A DNA stretch of 64,000 nucleotides. Source: Nitrososphaerota archaeon. Its GTDB lineage: Archaea; Thermoproteota; Nitrososphaeria; Nitrososphaerales; Gagatemarchaeaceae. Position numbers and translations under genes: made by a program. The notes under the pieces are model-generated. The model was not told the origin of the DNA and searched no databases. It was given only the letters and a program-made list of their open reading frames with translations. This document shows, piece by piece, positions 9,401 through 16,926 of the stretch; positions within the stretch are counted from its first letter, which is position 1, and the number at the start of each line of letters is the position of its first letter. The DNA lies in assembly GCA_029785825.1 (NCBI GenBank), contig JAFLYY010000002.1:1-64000 (forward strand), in the 5' to 3' direction.

Positions 9401-10615
9401 AAGTCGCAGGACGAGATGGACAGGTCAAGGGAGATCATATACCATCTCAGCGAGGACGCGAAGAACAAGTTCTTCAGGACTCTGCCTCACGGCCGGCGTG
9501 GCGGTGGCAAGCTCCATCAACTGATGATGAATGTCCTGCTCAATGAGTACTGGCAGGGCGGTAGCTGGGTGACGGTGGACACTGGGGACCAGGCTGGGGA
9601 GAAGGCTGACCTGTTGGTGTTCTCCCCCAAGGAGAAGATAGAACGCAACAAGAGAGCTGTTGACCCCCTTAACTGGGATAAGTCACCATTCGCCGTGGAG
9701 ATCGAGACCTACCCGGAGAAAAGCCAGCAGCAGGTACGGCACAACCTCGAGAAGAACGCGAAGAAGGGGTACAAGAAGATCATGTTTGTCGTCAGCAGTC
9801 CTGAGCACAGGGTACAGGTTGACAAGATTCTGCGTGACATGGGGTACCAATATGAGCTCAAGACCCTCAACATCTACGAGGACCCAGAGACTTACAAGAA
9901 GTATCTCAGCGAGGAGATGAAGTATTTCGGAGAAGAAGGCGGTGCCGAGTACTCGGAAGCAGCTACATGGAAACCTCCGGAGAAGGTAGTAGTTCAGGGT
10001 CCACCAAAGAGGACCGAAGCGCTTGACGCTATAGAGGCTGTTATCTCCGCTGTCACGATGGCGGTCGAAGCTGGGGATATACAAACTGCTCTGAGGGAGA
10101 TGATGAAGGCGGCAGATATTTTGGGCCCTCTCGACGTTGATGATACTCCAGAAGCCCAGGCTGTGAGGGCCAGGTGGAAGGAGTTCGGAGCCTCGAAAGT
10201 CTACATGACACCAGCATTGAGGGATGCGTTAATTCACAAACAGCCGGAGAAGCATGAGCCTGCAATTGAGCCACCCACCCCAATCCAAACAAATAAAATC
10301 GAACCTGATAAGACACAATCAGATATTATTGCACCAGAATCGCCAAACGGGGTTCAAAACGCGCCTCTTTTAAACAACGGGGCAGTTTTATCGCCAGAAG
10401 AATTGGCTCGCCAGACAGAAGAGAAAGACAAGGCATTCAGGATAGAGATCCTCCAGCAGCTGGCCAGGACACCAAATGTCCCCATGTACAAGCTTTCGAA
10501 GATGTTGAGCACCTCGGAAAAGAGACTCGTCAAACACCTCCAATACCTCGAGTCCAAGGGCTCGGTCGTCCAATCCGGTGGAGTGTGGCGGCTGGCAGAA
10601 CGGGCAACGTCATAG
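6452..10615 (+). CDS. VirB4/HerA-like DNA-translocating ATPase, intein-containing
   Basis: The precursor has 1387 residues, and removing the 453-residue intein leaves a 934-residue motor. The P-loop is GA, then the intein, then TRSGKT. Walker B is LILTIDEFQN, followed by the SEAAKYGLYLIMAHQN stretch typical of TraG/VirB4/HerA ATPases. About residues 1045-1150 look like a nuclease-fold domain (GEKADLLVF, then FAVEIETYPE). A winged helix at the C-terminus (about 1335-1380, YKLSKMLSTSEKRLVKHL) suits DNA binding. The likely job is pumping DNA for conjugation, packaging or segregation. The GTG start is supported by the TATA-like box 27 nt upstream. Confidence 0.85.
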   Translation: MPEALDVDDLRGHAYVIGASLEYNEPIIYKKNGVVNIGKIGEVVDSYYDSPEIQGEQRTSDIEVVTFDRITYEVAWRPIQYVYRHRYDGKMLRFGLESGREVTVTPDHSLFVLKDGKITDVHSEEIKPGDFVVGTRRIPADATKNVSIDLAKIGYHSKADHLPLKLEIDEEFARLLGYYTAEGSATMRTHPPKQSYSLVFHFGPGDEIIIKDTVSILRKRFGAKVVVENEKGSKGVRVRTSNKMACQIISKLVGRGASNKVVPEAILNSPLAVRDAFYEAWVKGDCNTTISRDLANGVSYMLLMEGCIDTIFQRKLSKSMIGDRIVQSRHPIFSVSFPRAKEIKTGSWRRDRVGGNFRYPASQLPNPLVNVYKSTPTLQNLHSYINQRALDLMQRRLSSGLSTSYWSREEKKQMRKAARELEDVNRITKSSLTFFKVRTVTETKSSSSFVYDLSVDGNENFLAGFGGVLCKNTRSGKTNALLYTMDYLSNESVQKRLPTAVVFIDPHGEASFDLATRVKDIKKLFIFDPTYVSFGLNPLELPSYKTKEEKSFLIQTQVSELATILKDLFGSDVENSPRLVWIFRSCLYFLYATSDEAPTFADLYALLSDMIARDADELQDMLRSVGIEDELISKTIEAITKLESAAFTAVLNRISNFVMPPDSLTSRTFCVRKSTLPFEEMMKPGVVTIFRLSKFHLPNDFRVMITNTLLLKFYFMIQKRARDAERDGGPMVPNNLILTIDEFQNIGSLDTIDSVLSEAAKYGLYLIMAHQNTAQLREELFETIMGNVGLVMSFRVGPDDAHKLAKLMDPSKGKEIETILPRLPNWVCLVRKNPVGGRGLSNVMRIQFPKVHEPVRTVNEVTDHMKNVMNPAYGNAVQDLKPIYKDKLEELRRAEGMPLVSPLQWGIMTKLFVQHEVTHTEMVHQLYNENYWDGSVVQGGLTNLQQLGYISGMVTTDPDKRGGGWNILQKQNRGEMPIMKPGPKSQDEMDRSREIIYHLSEDAKNKFFRTLPHGRRGGGKLHQLMMNVLLNEYWQGGSWVTVDTGDQAGEKADLLVFSPKEKIERNKRAVDPLNWDKSPFAVEIETYPEKSQQQVRHNLEKNAKKGYKKIMFVVSSPEHRVQVDKILRDMGYQYELKTLNIYEDPETYKKYLSEEMKYFGEEGGAEYSEAATWKPPEKVVVQGPPKRTEALDAIEAVISAVTMAVEAGDIQTALREMMKAADILGPLDVDDTPEAQAVRARWKEFGASKVYMTPALRDALIHKQPEKHEPAIEPPTPIQTNKIEPDKTQSDIIAPESPNGVQNAPLLNNGAVLSPEELARQTEEKDKAFRIEILQQLARTPNVPMYKLSKMLSTSEKRLVKHLQYLESKGSVVQSGGVWRLAERATS
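6509..7867 (+). other. Intein with LAGLIDADG homing endonuclease, inside Walker A
   Basis: Residues 20-472 of the precursor form an intein that begins with Ser and ends CKN, followed by Thr. Splicing rebuilds HAYVIGATRSGKT. Block B is TVTPDHSLFVL. Two dodecapeptide-like motifs (LLGYYTAEGS and AFYEAWVKGDC) mark a DOD homing endonuclease. The C-terminal blocks read YDLSVDGNENFLAG and end GVLCKN. The penultimate residue is Lys, not the usual His, which can slow splicing in known inteins. Insertion in the P-loop of a motor ATPase is a favoured intein site. Confidence 0.9.
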
Positions 10616-10666
10616 AGTAAGTCTGCAGAGCGCCTGGCGATTAGTTACACAACAACTGATATTGCA

Positions 10667-11476
10667 CTAAGCAGCCAGTGCACTCAGGTCATTAGAACTG
10701 GGGGCTTGCCTGAACGGCTGGACCTCTATCGACTCGAACCTTAACGACGCGTATAGGTTCCTTTCTGTCCAAATCAAAGACATTTCCAGTGGTACATCAG
10801 ATCTTTCCTGGGATTCTTGCAGCTTCGCTTCCCATCCGTCTCCCTCCCCCTGGAGCTCAACCGATTTGACCCCCTCAGCCCCAATCCTAGCCACAGGGGG
10901 TTTCCCTATCCTCCGGATCAACACCTTGGCCACTTTTTCCAAGACCCCCTCATCGAAGTTCTGGCTTGTCGCCGACATTGGGTATATACTTAACTCCACC
11001 TTCGTTGCGTCTAGCAGGATCTCCCCAACAAGGGGCACCACACCATCAGAGGAAGTAACATGTTTACGCCCCGTCTTGCTGTCTACTACCAACAAGGCAG
11101 GGGTGTCTCCAAGATAGGCAAGCCAGAGCCTCAAGGCTTCGGTGAACGCCTCGTTCTGGAATCCTCTGAGCTTCCCGGAGCTGCCGTCCTTGACCACCCT
11201 TTGTACGGCGTCTAACAAACTCTTGTTAACACGGATCGTCGTCTTGACCTCAACATCGTCAACCGCTGATTGCATAACCGGCTGCTCGGGTTGGACGGCA
11301 GGCGGTTGGGCCACCTGGGCCGGCGGATGTGCTTCTGACACGGAAAACAATATCCCCTTATGATTTAACGATGGAGTAGTTGACGTCCAATTCCTCCAAC
11401 TGGAGATGGCACTATCAGATGCTGGACCATTTATGCCTATCTCGACCGACTGAGTTGATGATGGCATGATTGTCAT
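10667..11476 (-). CDS. Ribbon-helix-helix-type DNA-binding protein
   Basis: The 269-residue product has a low-complexity Pro/Gln-rich N-terminal half. A segment at about residues 78-122 (VKTTIRVNKSLLDAVQRVV, then NEAFTEALRLWLAYL) matches the beta-helix-helix pattern of MetJ/Arc regulators. The remaining 140 residues are an unrecognised alpha/beta region. It converges with the ATPase gene 51 bp away. It may regulate the element or mark a DNA site for transfer. In-frame starts exist at 11476 and 11467, and a TATATAAG sequence lies just upstream. Confidence 0.5.
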   Translation of the reverse strand: MTIMPSSTQSVEIGINGPASDSAISSWRNWTSTTPSLNHKGILFSVSEAHPPAQVAQPPAVQPEQPVMQSAVDDVEVKTTIRVNKSLLDAVQRVVKDGSSGKLRGFQNEAFTEALRLWLAYLGDTPALLVVDSKTGRKHVTSSDGVVPLVGEILLDATKVELSIYPMSATSQNFDEGVLEKVAKVLIRRIGKPPVARIGAEGVKSVELQGEGDGWEAKLQESQERSDVPLEMSLIWTERNLYASLRFESIEVQPFRQAPSSNDLSALAA

Positions 11477-11564
11477 AACTCCTTATATAGAAACAGGAGC
11501 TAACTTATCCGTCGTTCGCGACAAAAATAGTACGTTATGCCTAGTGGTATCTAAAATAAACCTA

Positions 11565-12750
11565 GCTTCTTGCTGGGTTATTCGACGTCCAAACCATTGG
11601 ACGCCCACTTTTTGAGCTTCCTTGCTCATATCGAGATACTCTTGGCTGTCGTACTATCGCATACGCCTTTGCCCCGGATTAGCAACAATCCAAATTACCC
11701 GGGCTACGAAGAGACCTGGTCTAGTACCGAGACATCGGTACCATGCTGGAGCCTCACCTTCCAGCAGCAACTGCCAAACTAAGGCAGATGCGATCAGAGG
11801 ATACGCAATATTTGAGCCACTTATCGGCTCCTGATGACTCCCAGAACACGGAGTCGACATTAACCAGCCACAACCGTTGGCCGAAACTTTGCAGGTAACC
11901 CTGCAGTCTTTGACAGCCAATTGACGACTAAGATTGTGGCGATCTGGTATACACAACAACGGGCACCCAGGAAAAAGACGATGGACACCTGGTATATGCC
12001 CTTGATTTGCAGACCGGAAGAACACACCCAGGAGACGACAGCTTGCCCTATGACGGCAAGGTTCTTACCTGGTCTGCACGAACGCATGCTCTTCGACATA
12101 CAACCAGAACTAGTGGAAAGTTTGGGATGTTGGGACGGAATTAGAAAATGGGGACCTCATATAGGGCGCGCACCCTATACGCAGCGACTTTGGGAAAGTA
12201 GTCGTCCCTCCCGTCGTGCGCCCAACGTCCAAACCCACAAACAGTATCTGGTATGTGCCGATTAAGTGTCGAAAGACACTAGCATGCATCCTGATAGCAA
12301 TAGACCCGGTTCCCCAAGCTGAGAGCCCTGTATTTTCACAAGGCTATGATCCGCCGGGTCCTTTGCTCAGAAACTTATGATCATTGACGGAGCACAACCT
12401 GCCAAGTCGGCCACTTTTGCCGTAGATGCAGTATCATCACCGTTGCGCTCCTTGGTGAGGGAACCGCCCCCCACTTACCTTTTTGCTTATCTCTGATGAC
12501 AGCCTACTGTCCCGAGGCTCTAGGAGCAAGACCGAGAGACTCTGACTTCCGTGCATTATCTCGCCTGGAAGCAGTAACCGAGTTCCTAATACCAAAGTCC
12601 GTGCATTGGCCTGGCCCTGCTGAGCTACCCGCCCCATAATAGCGGGAGCATTGGAAGGCAGGAGCCTACTGACCATCAGGCGGGCTTCCGGTTGTTAAGA
12701 ACTCAGGAGCATGTAATGCCGCATGCAGAGACCATAACTCAAAGGAGTTG
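11565..12750 (+). ncRNA. Large structured noncoding RNA candidate A
   Basis: No convincing gene is present over about 1.2 kb, but strong helices follow one another. They include 11586-11603 (7 bp), 11725-11740 (6 bp), 11744-11766 (7 bp), an 8-bp stem 12008-12015/12071-12078 enclosing a 6-bp stem 12042-12047/12055-12060, and 12303-12309/12354-12360 (7 bp). A 9-bp stem with one mismatch joins 12389-12398 and 12442-12451. The hairpin 12265-12280 has a GAAA loop, which is a stable GNRA loop only if the plus strand is transcribed. No rRNA, tRNA or RNase P signature was seen. The ends are approximate. Confidence 0.5.
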
Positions 12751-12756
12751 AGAACC

Positions 12757-12906
12757 ATGAACATAAAAACAATGTGCATAGTTATGTGTGTTGTGTCTGC
12801 ATCCACTGCAGCAATTGCCATCTTCATGATGGTACATGGATACCCACATCCACCGGGCTTTTTGCCACCAATTCGTGCATTCGCGTCATCTAGGAACGTG
12901 GTGTAG
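12757..12906 (+). CDS. Small membrane or secreted peptide (49 aa)
   Basis: The ATG at 12757 follows GGAGTTG with good spacing. The product starts with a hydrophobic segment (CIVMCVVSASTAAIAIFMM) and continues with a short Pro-rich tail. It ends one base before the next membrane-protein gene, so the two are probably co-transcribed. Not recognised. Confidence 0.5.
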   Translation: MNIKTMCIVMCVVSASTAAIAIFMMVHGYPHPPGFLPPIRAFASSRNVV

Positions 12907-12907
12907 G

Positions 12908-13237
12908 ATGAGAGCAACAACTACACTGGCAATAGTTGCAGTAGCTGCGGTCATCGCTCTGTCGGTGCTGTTCGCAATGTCAACAACATTCAGCTACACC
13001 AGTAGTAACACAGTCACTAAAGGAAATACTATCACCACAACCTATTGGTCAGTGGCATCCTCAGTGCCAACTATCACCAACTCAGCAGTATCTATCAGGG
13101 CGCCAATTACTGTAATCACACCAAACGAGATGACAACCTTGGTAGTCATAGCGTTAGTGACAGGATTGGGCTTTCTCATTGGCCGGCATTTGGGACTACA
13201 CCTCACACAGACTCGTTCGCCCCAGGCGATCACTTAG
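12908..13237 (+). CDS. Secreted or membrane-anchored protein (109 aa)
   Basis: The product has an N-terminal signal-like segment (residues 5-26, LAIVAVAAVIALSVLFAMST), a Ser/Thr/Asn-rich extracellular middle and a C-terminal membrane segment (about 82-99). ATG 12908 lies directly after the stop of the preceding small membrane gene. The composition suggests a small surface protein. Not recognised. Confidence 0.55.
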   Translation: MRATTTLAIVAVAAVIALSVLFAMSTTFSYTSSNTVTKGNTITTTYWSVASSVPTITNSAVSIRAPITVITPNEMTTLVVIALVTGLGFLIGRHLGLHLTQTRSPQAIT

Positions 13238-13313
13238 GCACCATACAAGGTACAATAAGTGCAGCATAGGAAAGGCGGATCTAACCAATCTGGCTTTTCC
13301 TACTCCTGTTCTG

Positions 13314-13442
13314 ATGGAGTCAATCCGCTCAAAACCTCTAGTCCAGAAATGGATTACTCTCGAAAGGGAGATGACTCCACATGAGGTTGTGAAGCTGGAA
13401 GTCGGTTGCAGAGACAATCCTGTAACAACCGACTCAAAATAA
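13314..13442 (+). CDS. Small protein of unknown function (42 aa)
   Basis: An ATG at 13314 opens a 42-codon frame with ordinary composition (RSKPLVQKWITLEREMTPHE). No motif is visible. It lies between a membrane-protein gene and a group of hairpins. Weakly supported. Confidence 0.35.
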   Translation: MESIRSKPLVQKWITLEREMTPHEVVKLEVGCRDNPVTTDSK

Positions 13443-13463
13443 GCCATTCAAATCACGAAACAG

Positions 13464-13556
13464 TCCTGACAGCAGAGCGGCAGGACGCCGCTCCACCGCC
13501 GGACCCCGACGCTGCTTAGAACAGCGTCCATTGCATACCTTTGCCGGGTATGCAAC
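13464..13556 (+). terminator. Cluster of three hairpins ending the preceding unit
   Basis: Three hairpins follow one another: GAGCGGC/GCCGCTC (13475-13493), GACGCTG/CAGCGTC (13508-13528) and GCATACC/GGTATGC (13533-13553). They are followed by a TATA box for the next unit. They could be a 3' end structure or a small structured RNA. Confidence 0.4.
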
Positions 13557-13575
13557 TTTGTAAAAGGGGTTTGGA

Positions 13576-13582
13576 TATATAA
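13576..13582 (+). promoter_or_regulatory. TATA box
   Basis: TATATAA in a gene-free stretch predicts transcription starting near 13602-13606, upstream of the small-gene cluster at 13.7-14.6 kb. The leader would be about 100 nt. Confidence 0.45.
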
Positions 13583-13707
13583 GCTATGCGCTCATTTAGT
13601 AGGTGCAGGGCTTCAAAAGTGTGGAGAGCACGGCTTCTGTGTAGCAGCTGTCACGTCTGTCACTGAGATGGAGGGCGACGCCAACTGGGTTGAAAGGAGG
13701 TGGTACT

Positions 13708-13827
13708 TTGGCGTCAGTACAACCACGTATGTCGGAACTCCACAAGGAGTTCAGAGCTGCCTACGACGACCGGGACTACATGCCGGGGACATTCATGTTC
13801 TCGACAACGGAGGTGGACTCGGAGTGA
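13708..13827 (+). CDS. Small protein of unknown function (39 aa)
   Basis: The TTG at 13708 is preceded by a strong Shine-Dalgarno sequence (AAAGGAGGTGG). The product (SELHKEFRAAYDDRDYMPG in the middle) has normal, charged composition. It overlaps the next frame by GTGA. An alternative longer frame from ATG 13668 to 13940 covers the same DNA but has a less natural middle part. Confidence 0.4.
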   Translation: MASVQPRMSELHKEFRAAYDDRDYMPGTFMFSTTEVDSE

Positions 13828-13940
13828 GCGGGCTGGTCGAGGTAGCGAGCCCAACAAAGGGACTGTCAGAGTACTACGACGAAGGCTCTGGGGTCTTCAT
13901 CGGCGTCGGCGTTCCCAGCGACAACGCGGAAAGCTGGTAG
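13824..13940 (+). CDS. Small protein of unknown function (38 aa)
   Basis: This frame starts with GTG overlapping the stop of the preceding small gene (GTGA). It ends GVFIGVGVPSDNAESW. It could instead be the end of a 90-residue protein starting at 13668. Not recognised. Confidence 0.35.
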   Translation: MSGLVEVASPTKGLSEYYDEGSGVFIGVGVPSDNAESW

Positions 13941-13943
13941 ATA

Positions 13944-14144
13944 GTGCCGTTGGACATTATCTCCCAGGTGCTAGAGCCGCACGTTGGACTCGAAGAAGCC
14001 GAGGACGTCATCAATGCAGTGTGGGAAGACCCCACGGCATATTGTGAGTCTGCAGTCGAATGGGCTGAATGCGTCCTTGAAGACGCAGACTACCGTGCCA
14101 AAACGTCTTCAGCGGCACTGAAGTGGCTGGCTAATCTCAATTAG
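13944..14144 (+). CDS. Small acidic protein (66 aa)
   Basis: A GTG start lies 3 nt after the previous stop. The product is acidic and helical (LEEAEDVINAVWEDP, then ESAVEWAECVLEDADY). No family is recognised. The tight spacing puts it in the same small-gene operon. Confidence 0.5.
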   Translation: MPLDIISQVLEPHVGLEEAEDVINAVWEDPTAYCESAVEWAECVLEDADYRAKTSSAALKWLANLN

Positions 14145-14211
14145 CCACCATCCACTTTCTGACCAAGTCATTGTCTCCAAACCAGCCCACTATGCCTCGA
14201 GAGAGGGAGAC

Positions 14212-14385
14212 TTGGCTCGCTGGTGTGAGAGCAATCCCGCCCAAATGCTCCTGATAGCCCAGGAGACGGGGTGGAACGGGTTCGAGAAGCCCGGAATGAT
14301 CGCATCCTGTATGGCGGCCTCCATTGTGAGTTGCCTGGCCCGGGTGCTGGACGAAATCCTCGTCAGACGCAAGAAAGCCTTCTGA
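14212..14385 (+). CDS. Small protein starting LARWCESN (57 aa)
   Basis: The TTG at 14212 follows GAGAGGGAGA. The product has a moderately hydrophobic middle (MIASCMAASIVSCLARVLDE) and a basic end (RRKKAF), so it may touch the membrane. The DNA around its start is repeated at 27505-27540, where the frame LARWCEN is quickly closed. Confidence 0.45.
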   Translation: MARWCESNPAQMLLIAQETGWNGFEKPGMIASCMAASIVSCLARVLDEILVRRKKAF

Positions 14386-14396
14386 AGGCGACAAAC

Positions 14397-14645
14397 TTGG
14401 ACGAAAACAAATGTGCACGAGACGCAAACTGGCATGGACCAATACTAGAAGACCCTAACCTCATCATAGAGGTAAAGCAGACCAGGGTTGAACAGGTTGG
14501 TCCATGCCACTACTGTAGTTCCTTCAGCGGAACTCAGGCAGAGCTGTCTAGGCACTACCAGGGAATCGGAATGCCGCAGTGTACATACTATCAGAACTCT
14601 GCGTTCTTAAGTGTGAGCACGCGGTCCCGGCCTGGAGACGACTAG
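14397..14645 (+). CDS. Small zinc-finger-like protein (82 aa)
   Basis: This TTG-started frame 12 nt after the previous stop encodes CHYCSSFSGTQAELSRHYQG followed by PQC, which could hold one zinc ion (C..C...H...C). The N-terminus is charged. It closes the small-gene operon before structured region D. Function unknown. Confidence 0.5.
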   Translation: MDENKCARDANWHGPILEDPNLIIEVKQTRVEQVGPCHYCSSFSGTQAELSRHYQGIGMPQCTYYQNSAFLSVSTRSRPGDD

Positions 14646-14649
14646 GACA

Positions 14650-15105
14650 GCACCAACCCAAGCCCTGGCCTACAAGCTAGGGCCGTTTATGGTAATCACA
14701 CGGCTCCATATTTTCACACCGTTCATGTGTGGAGCGAAGCGGCTGGTATCCGCATCTTCTGCTTACGTTAGCAGATCTCTACCCCAAATCCTGGATAGGT
14801 TACGGCTTTCCAACTAGAGCTCAAGGGAGCCGCATAAAACTCAGACCTTGAAACAAGAAGCTCTCCGCAGCCGCCCCATCCCTACACGGGTGGCATAGGT
14901 CTCAGCAGCCAAAGAGTATGAGGCTGCGCAGGTCTAGCGAACCAAATCGCAACGACCGGGAGATGTGGGTTGCCAGAAGGGCATCCCGGTCTTACGCTAA
15001 AATGAAAACCTACTTCGGTATACTGCCGTAAATCAGTCCCTAAGAAGTTCCTGGTTGGCATCAGGAGCAGAGGCAATTATTGCCCGGACCGCCCGCTAGG
15101 GCTAT
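14650..15105 (+). ncRNA. Structured noncoding RNA candidate D
   Basis: About 460 nt without a plausible gene hold strong helices: GCTCCA/TGGAGC (14703-14735) with an inner CACA/TGTG, TCTGCT/AGCAGA near 14770, GCAGCC/GGCTGC near 14910, and GACCGGGA/TCCCGGTC (14954-14961 with 14984-14991). Its 3' end has the GGCAATTATTGCC hairpin that recurs before the gene at 15936. It could be the long leader of the repeat-protein gene or a separate RNA. Confidence 0.4.
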
Positions 15106-15119
15106 TCGTTATTGTGGGT
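15066..15119 (+). promoter_or_regulatory. Leader element with GAGGCAATTAT...GTGGGT motif
   Basis: The stretch before the repeat-protein gene reads GAGGCAATTATTGC, a gap, then TTATTGTGGGTATG. The same two blocks in the same order precede the gene at 15936 (15860-15935). GGCAATTATTGCC folds as a hairpin. A shared cis-regulatory leader is likely. Confidence 0.4.
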
Positions 15120-15773
15120 ATGTCAAATACCAAACCGACGGAAAACATCGCTGGGATGACCGCCAATTTTGAGAACGGCGGTCTTGCTCAGGGAAAGGTG
15201 GGTGACTACTACTTCCACATCCATCACGGCGTCCTCGTCGAGCGGCTCACCGAACCACTCGAGAACAGGATCGCCTACATAAAGGCCAACAAGCCTGCCA
15301 ATGAGATCGCAACCAGATTGCGGCTCATCAGACCGGCAGTAGGAGTAGAACAGATCTTCAAGGCCTACGACGAGGTAATGGTACCTGCCTGGAAGACCTA
15401 CAGCGAGGCAAAGGCATCTGCCGGGAAGACCTACTACGAGGTAAGGGCATCTGCCTGGAAGACCTACGACGAGGCAACGGCATCTGCCTGGAAGACCTAC
15501 GACGAGGCAACGGCATCTGCCTGGAAGACCTACAGCAAGGCAAGGGCATCTGCCTGGAAGACCTACTACGAGGTAAGGGCATCTGCCTGGAAGACCTACG
15601 ACGAGGCAACGGCATCTGCCTGGAAGACCTTCAACGAGGCGGTGGCATCTGCCGAGAAGACCTACGACGCGGCGGTAGCACCTGCCAGGAAGGCCTTCAA
15701 CGAGGCGGTGGAGGCGCTGCATGCTGAGCAGTGCCCCAACTGTCCATGGAATGGGGAGACAATCTTCCCATAG
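15120..15773 (+). CDS. Decapeptide-repeat protein (ASAWKTYDEA repeats)
   Basis: The 217-residue product (GTG 15114 is the alternative start) has a unique N-terminal 85 residues, then about 11 tandem copies of a ten-residue unit, consensus A-x-A-W-K-T-Y-x-E-A, over residues 88-200. It ends with a short tail that has CPNC. The repeat should form a long amphipathic helix or coil with evenly spaced Trp, Tyr and Lys. Repeats of this sort occur in unnamed microbial and phage proteins. It could be structural or a length ruler. A good terminator follows. Confidence 0.75.
   Translation: MSNTKPTENIAGMTANFENGGLAQGKVGDYYFHIHHGVLVERLTEPLENRIAYIKANKPANEIATRLRLIRPAVGVEQIFKAYDEVMVPAWKTYSEAKASAGKTYYEVRASAWKTYDEATASAWKTYDEATASAWKTYSKARASAWKTYYEVRASAWKTYDEATASAWKTFNEAVASAEKTYDAAVAPARKAFNEAVEALHAEQCPNCPWNGETIFP
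15379..15713 (+). repeat. 30-bp tandem repeats inside the decapeptide-repeat gene
   Basis: About 11 in-frame 30-bp units such as GCATCTGCCTGGAAGACCTA follow head to tail, with variation concentrated in the last third of the unit. Near-identical central copies suggest recent expansion by slippage or recombination. Confidence 0.8.
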
Positions 15774-15783
15774 GACCTGCTCT

Positions 15784-15809
15784 GGCCCCAATTCATTGGG
15801 GCCTTTTTT
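15784..15809 (+). terminator. Hairpin plus T-run terminator
   Basis: GGCCCCAAT pairs perfectly with ATTGGGGCC around a 2-nt loop, followed directly by TTTTTT. It ends the repeat-protein transcript. Confidence 0.75.
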
Positions 15810-15935
15810 GATTGATACGTAATCCAAGCGCCTATGATGCCCTGGTCTAGCACCCAGGCCTGAGGCAATTATCGCTGCTGATAGTGTAACAGCTACCAGC
15901 GTGGGCTGAGCTCAGCTCACAATAGTGGGTGTCAT

Positions 15936-16196
15936 ATGCAAACTCAGTTGCAGCACCAGACGAGCCCCCGTGTAGGGAGCATAAGTGCGGCTTCATCCGC
16001 ATCCCCCGCTGACAACAGCGGTCTCCTGCCACCAAAGCTGACATATGAATATCGGTGGCCACGGGTGGTCAAGCAGATCACCTGGTACGACTCGACCGAC
16101 TACTATCCGGAGGACAGAATCGCAACCTCCGCAAAACCATCGCCTCAGTTCGTCGGCGGCTATATGCTGCTGGTGAATGACAACAAGGAGGAGTGA
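15936..16196 (+). CDS. Unknown protein (86 aa)
   Basis: The product has a Ser/Gln-rich N-terminal 30 residues and an aromatic middle (YEYRWPRVVKQITWYDSTDY). No family is recognised. ATG 15936 follows the shared leader motif, and its stop overlaps the next start (GTGA). It heads a five-gene unit reaching 18015. Confidence 0.5.
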   Translation: MQTQLQHQTSPRVGSISAASSASPADNSGLLPPKLTYEYRWPRVVKQITWYDSTDYYPEDRIATSAKPSPQFVGGYMLLVNDNKEE

Positions 16197-16924
16197 GAAT
16201 AGTCTTGTGTGAACTTCTCACAATCGAAATGGAAGACATGGCAACATCATTCCTCCGACGGGTGTACTCCTACGGTGACTACGTGGGTGTGCCTCGCCGC
16301 GACAAGGAAGGCAAGGAGACGCGCATCTCCGATGTCTGCGATGCCCTCTGGGCCAGAGGTCTCCTAGTAAGGGACGTCGAGGATCCAGAGTATCTGTACT
16401 ACAACCTCTCGGAAGGCGGCAGGAAGGTCGTCGAGACCATCGGCGCGTTTCCGAAGGCAGTCGAAGCCATGTGTGATAAGCTCTGGTTCGACTGTCCGGA
16501 CCAGCCAACTGCCACAATCCGAGCAACATACCAGTGCGCCGTGAAGTCATGCAGAGCCAAGTTCTCCACCATTAATGAGCTCAAGGGCCACTACAGCAAC
16601 GAATCATACCAAGACGACGGCAGCTTCAACTTCACAGAGAAGAGCCCAGAGCACAACGCGTTCCGGAAAGCCTGGATCGGCGTCATTGATGCCTATCAGT
16701 ACGGGACGCACCCGCTCGCCAAGGAACACAAAGACCACTTTGCCCCATGGAACGGACCATACGCCCAGTATCGTCGCTACAACCGCATAGGTGCTCCAAT
16801 CTGCCAATGGTGCTCGATGGGAATCCATGAGCATGGCGCAGAGGAACGCGGCGGCAATGATTGCAAAGTCATCCTAATCGAAGGTGGGCAATGCAATTGT
16901 TGGTGGGGATATCGGAGGGACTAG
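16193..16924 (+). CDS. Winged-helix / zinc-finger protein
   Basis: The 243-residue product starts with a helical region like a winged helix (residues about 35-85, ISDVCDALWARGLLVRDVED, then LSEGGRKVVE), the pattern of archaeal transcription regulators. A C2H2-type finger follows (YQCAVKSCRAKFSTINELKG, then H), and a Cys-rich end has CQWC, C and CNC. It is probably a DNA- or RNA-binding regulator. The GTG start overlaps the preceding stop. Confidence 0.55.
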   Translation: MRIVLCELLTIEMEDMATSFLRRVYSYGDYVGVPRRDKEGKETRISDVCDALWARGLLVRDVEDPEYLYYNLSEGGRKVVETIGAFPKAVEAMCDKLWFDCPDQPTATIRATYQCAVKSCRAKFSTINELKGHYSNESYQDDGSFNFTEKSPEHNAFRKAWIGVIDAYQYGTHPLAKEHKDHFAPWNGPYAQYRRYNRIGAPICQWCSMGIHEHGAEERGGNDCKVILIEGGQCNCWWGYRRD

Positions 16925-16926
16925 AT

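Noticed and set aside
11565-12750. rRNA, RNase P RNA or group I/II intron
   Set aside because: None of the short universally conserved strings I know (for example of 16S/23S rRNA) could be found, and no intron-encoded protein is present. This is judged by eye only.
13668-13940. Single 90-residue protein
   Set aside because: Two smaller coupled frames with a strong ribosome site explain the same DNA with more natural composition, though the longer reading cannot be excluded.
15379-15713. CRISPR-like array
   Set aside because: The repeats are contiguous, in frame and without unique spacers, so they code for protein repeats.
15123-15827. Minus-strand frame with VVGLPGRC repeats
   Set aside because: It mirrors the 30-bp repeats of the decapeptide-repeat gene and runs through that gene's terminator.
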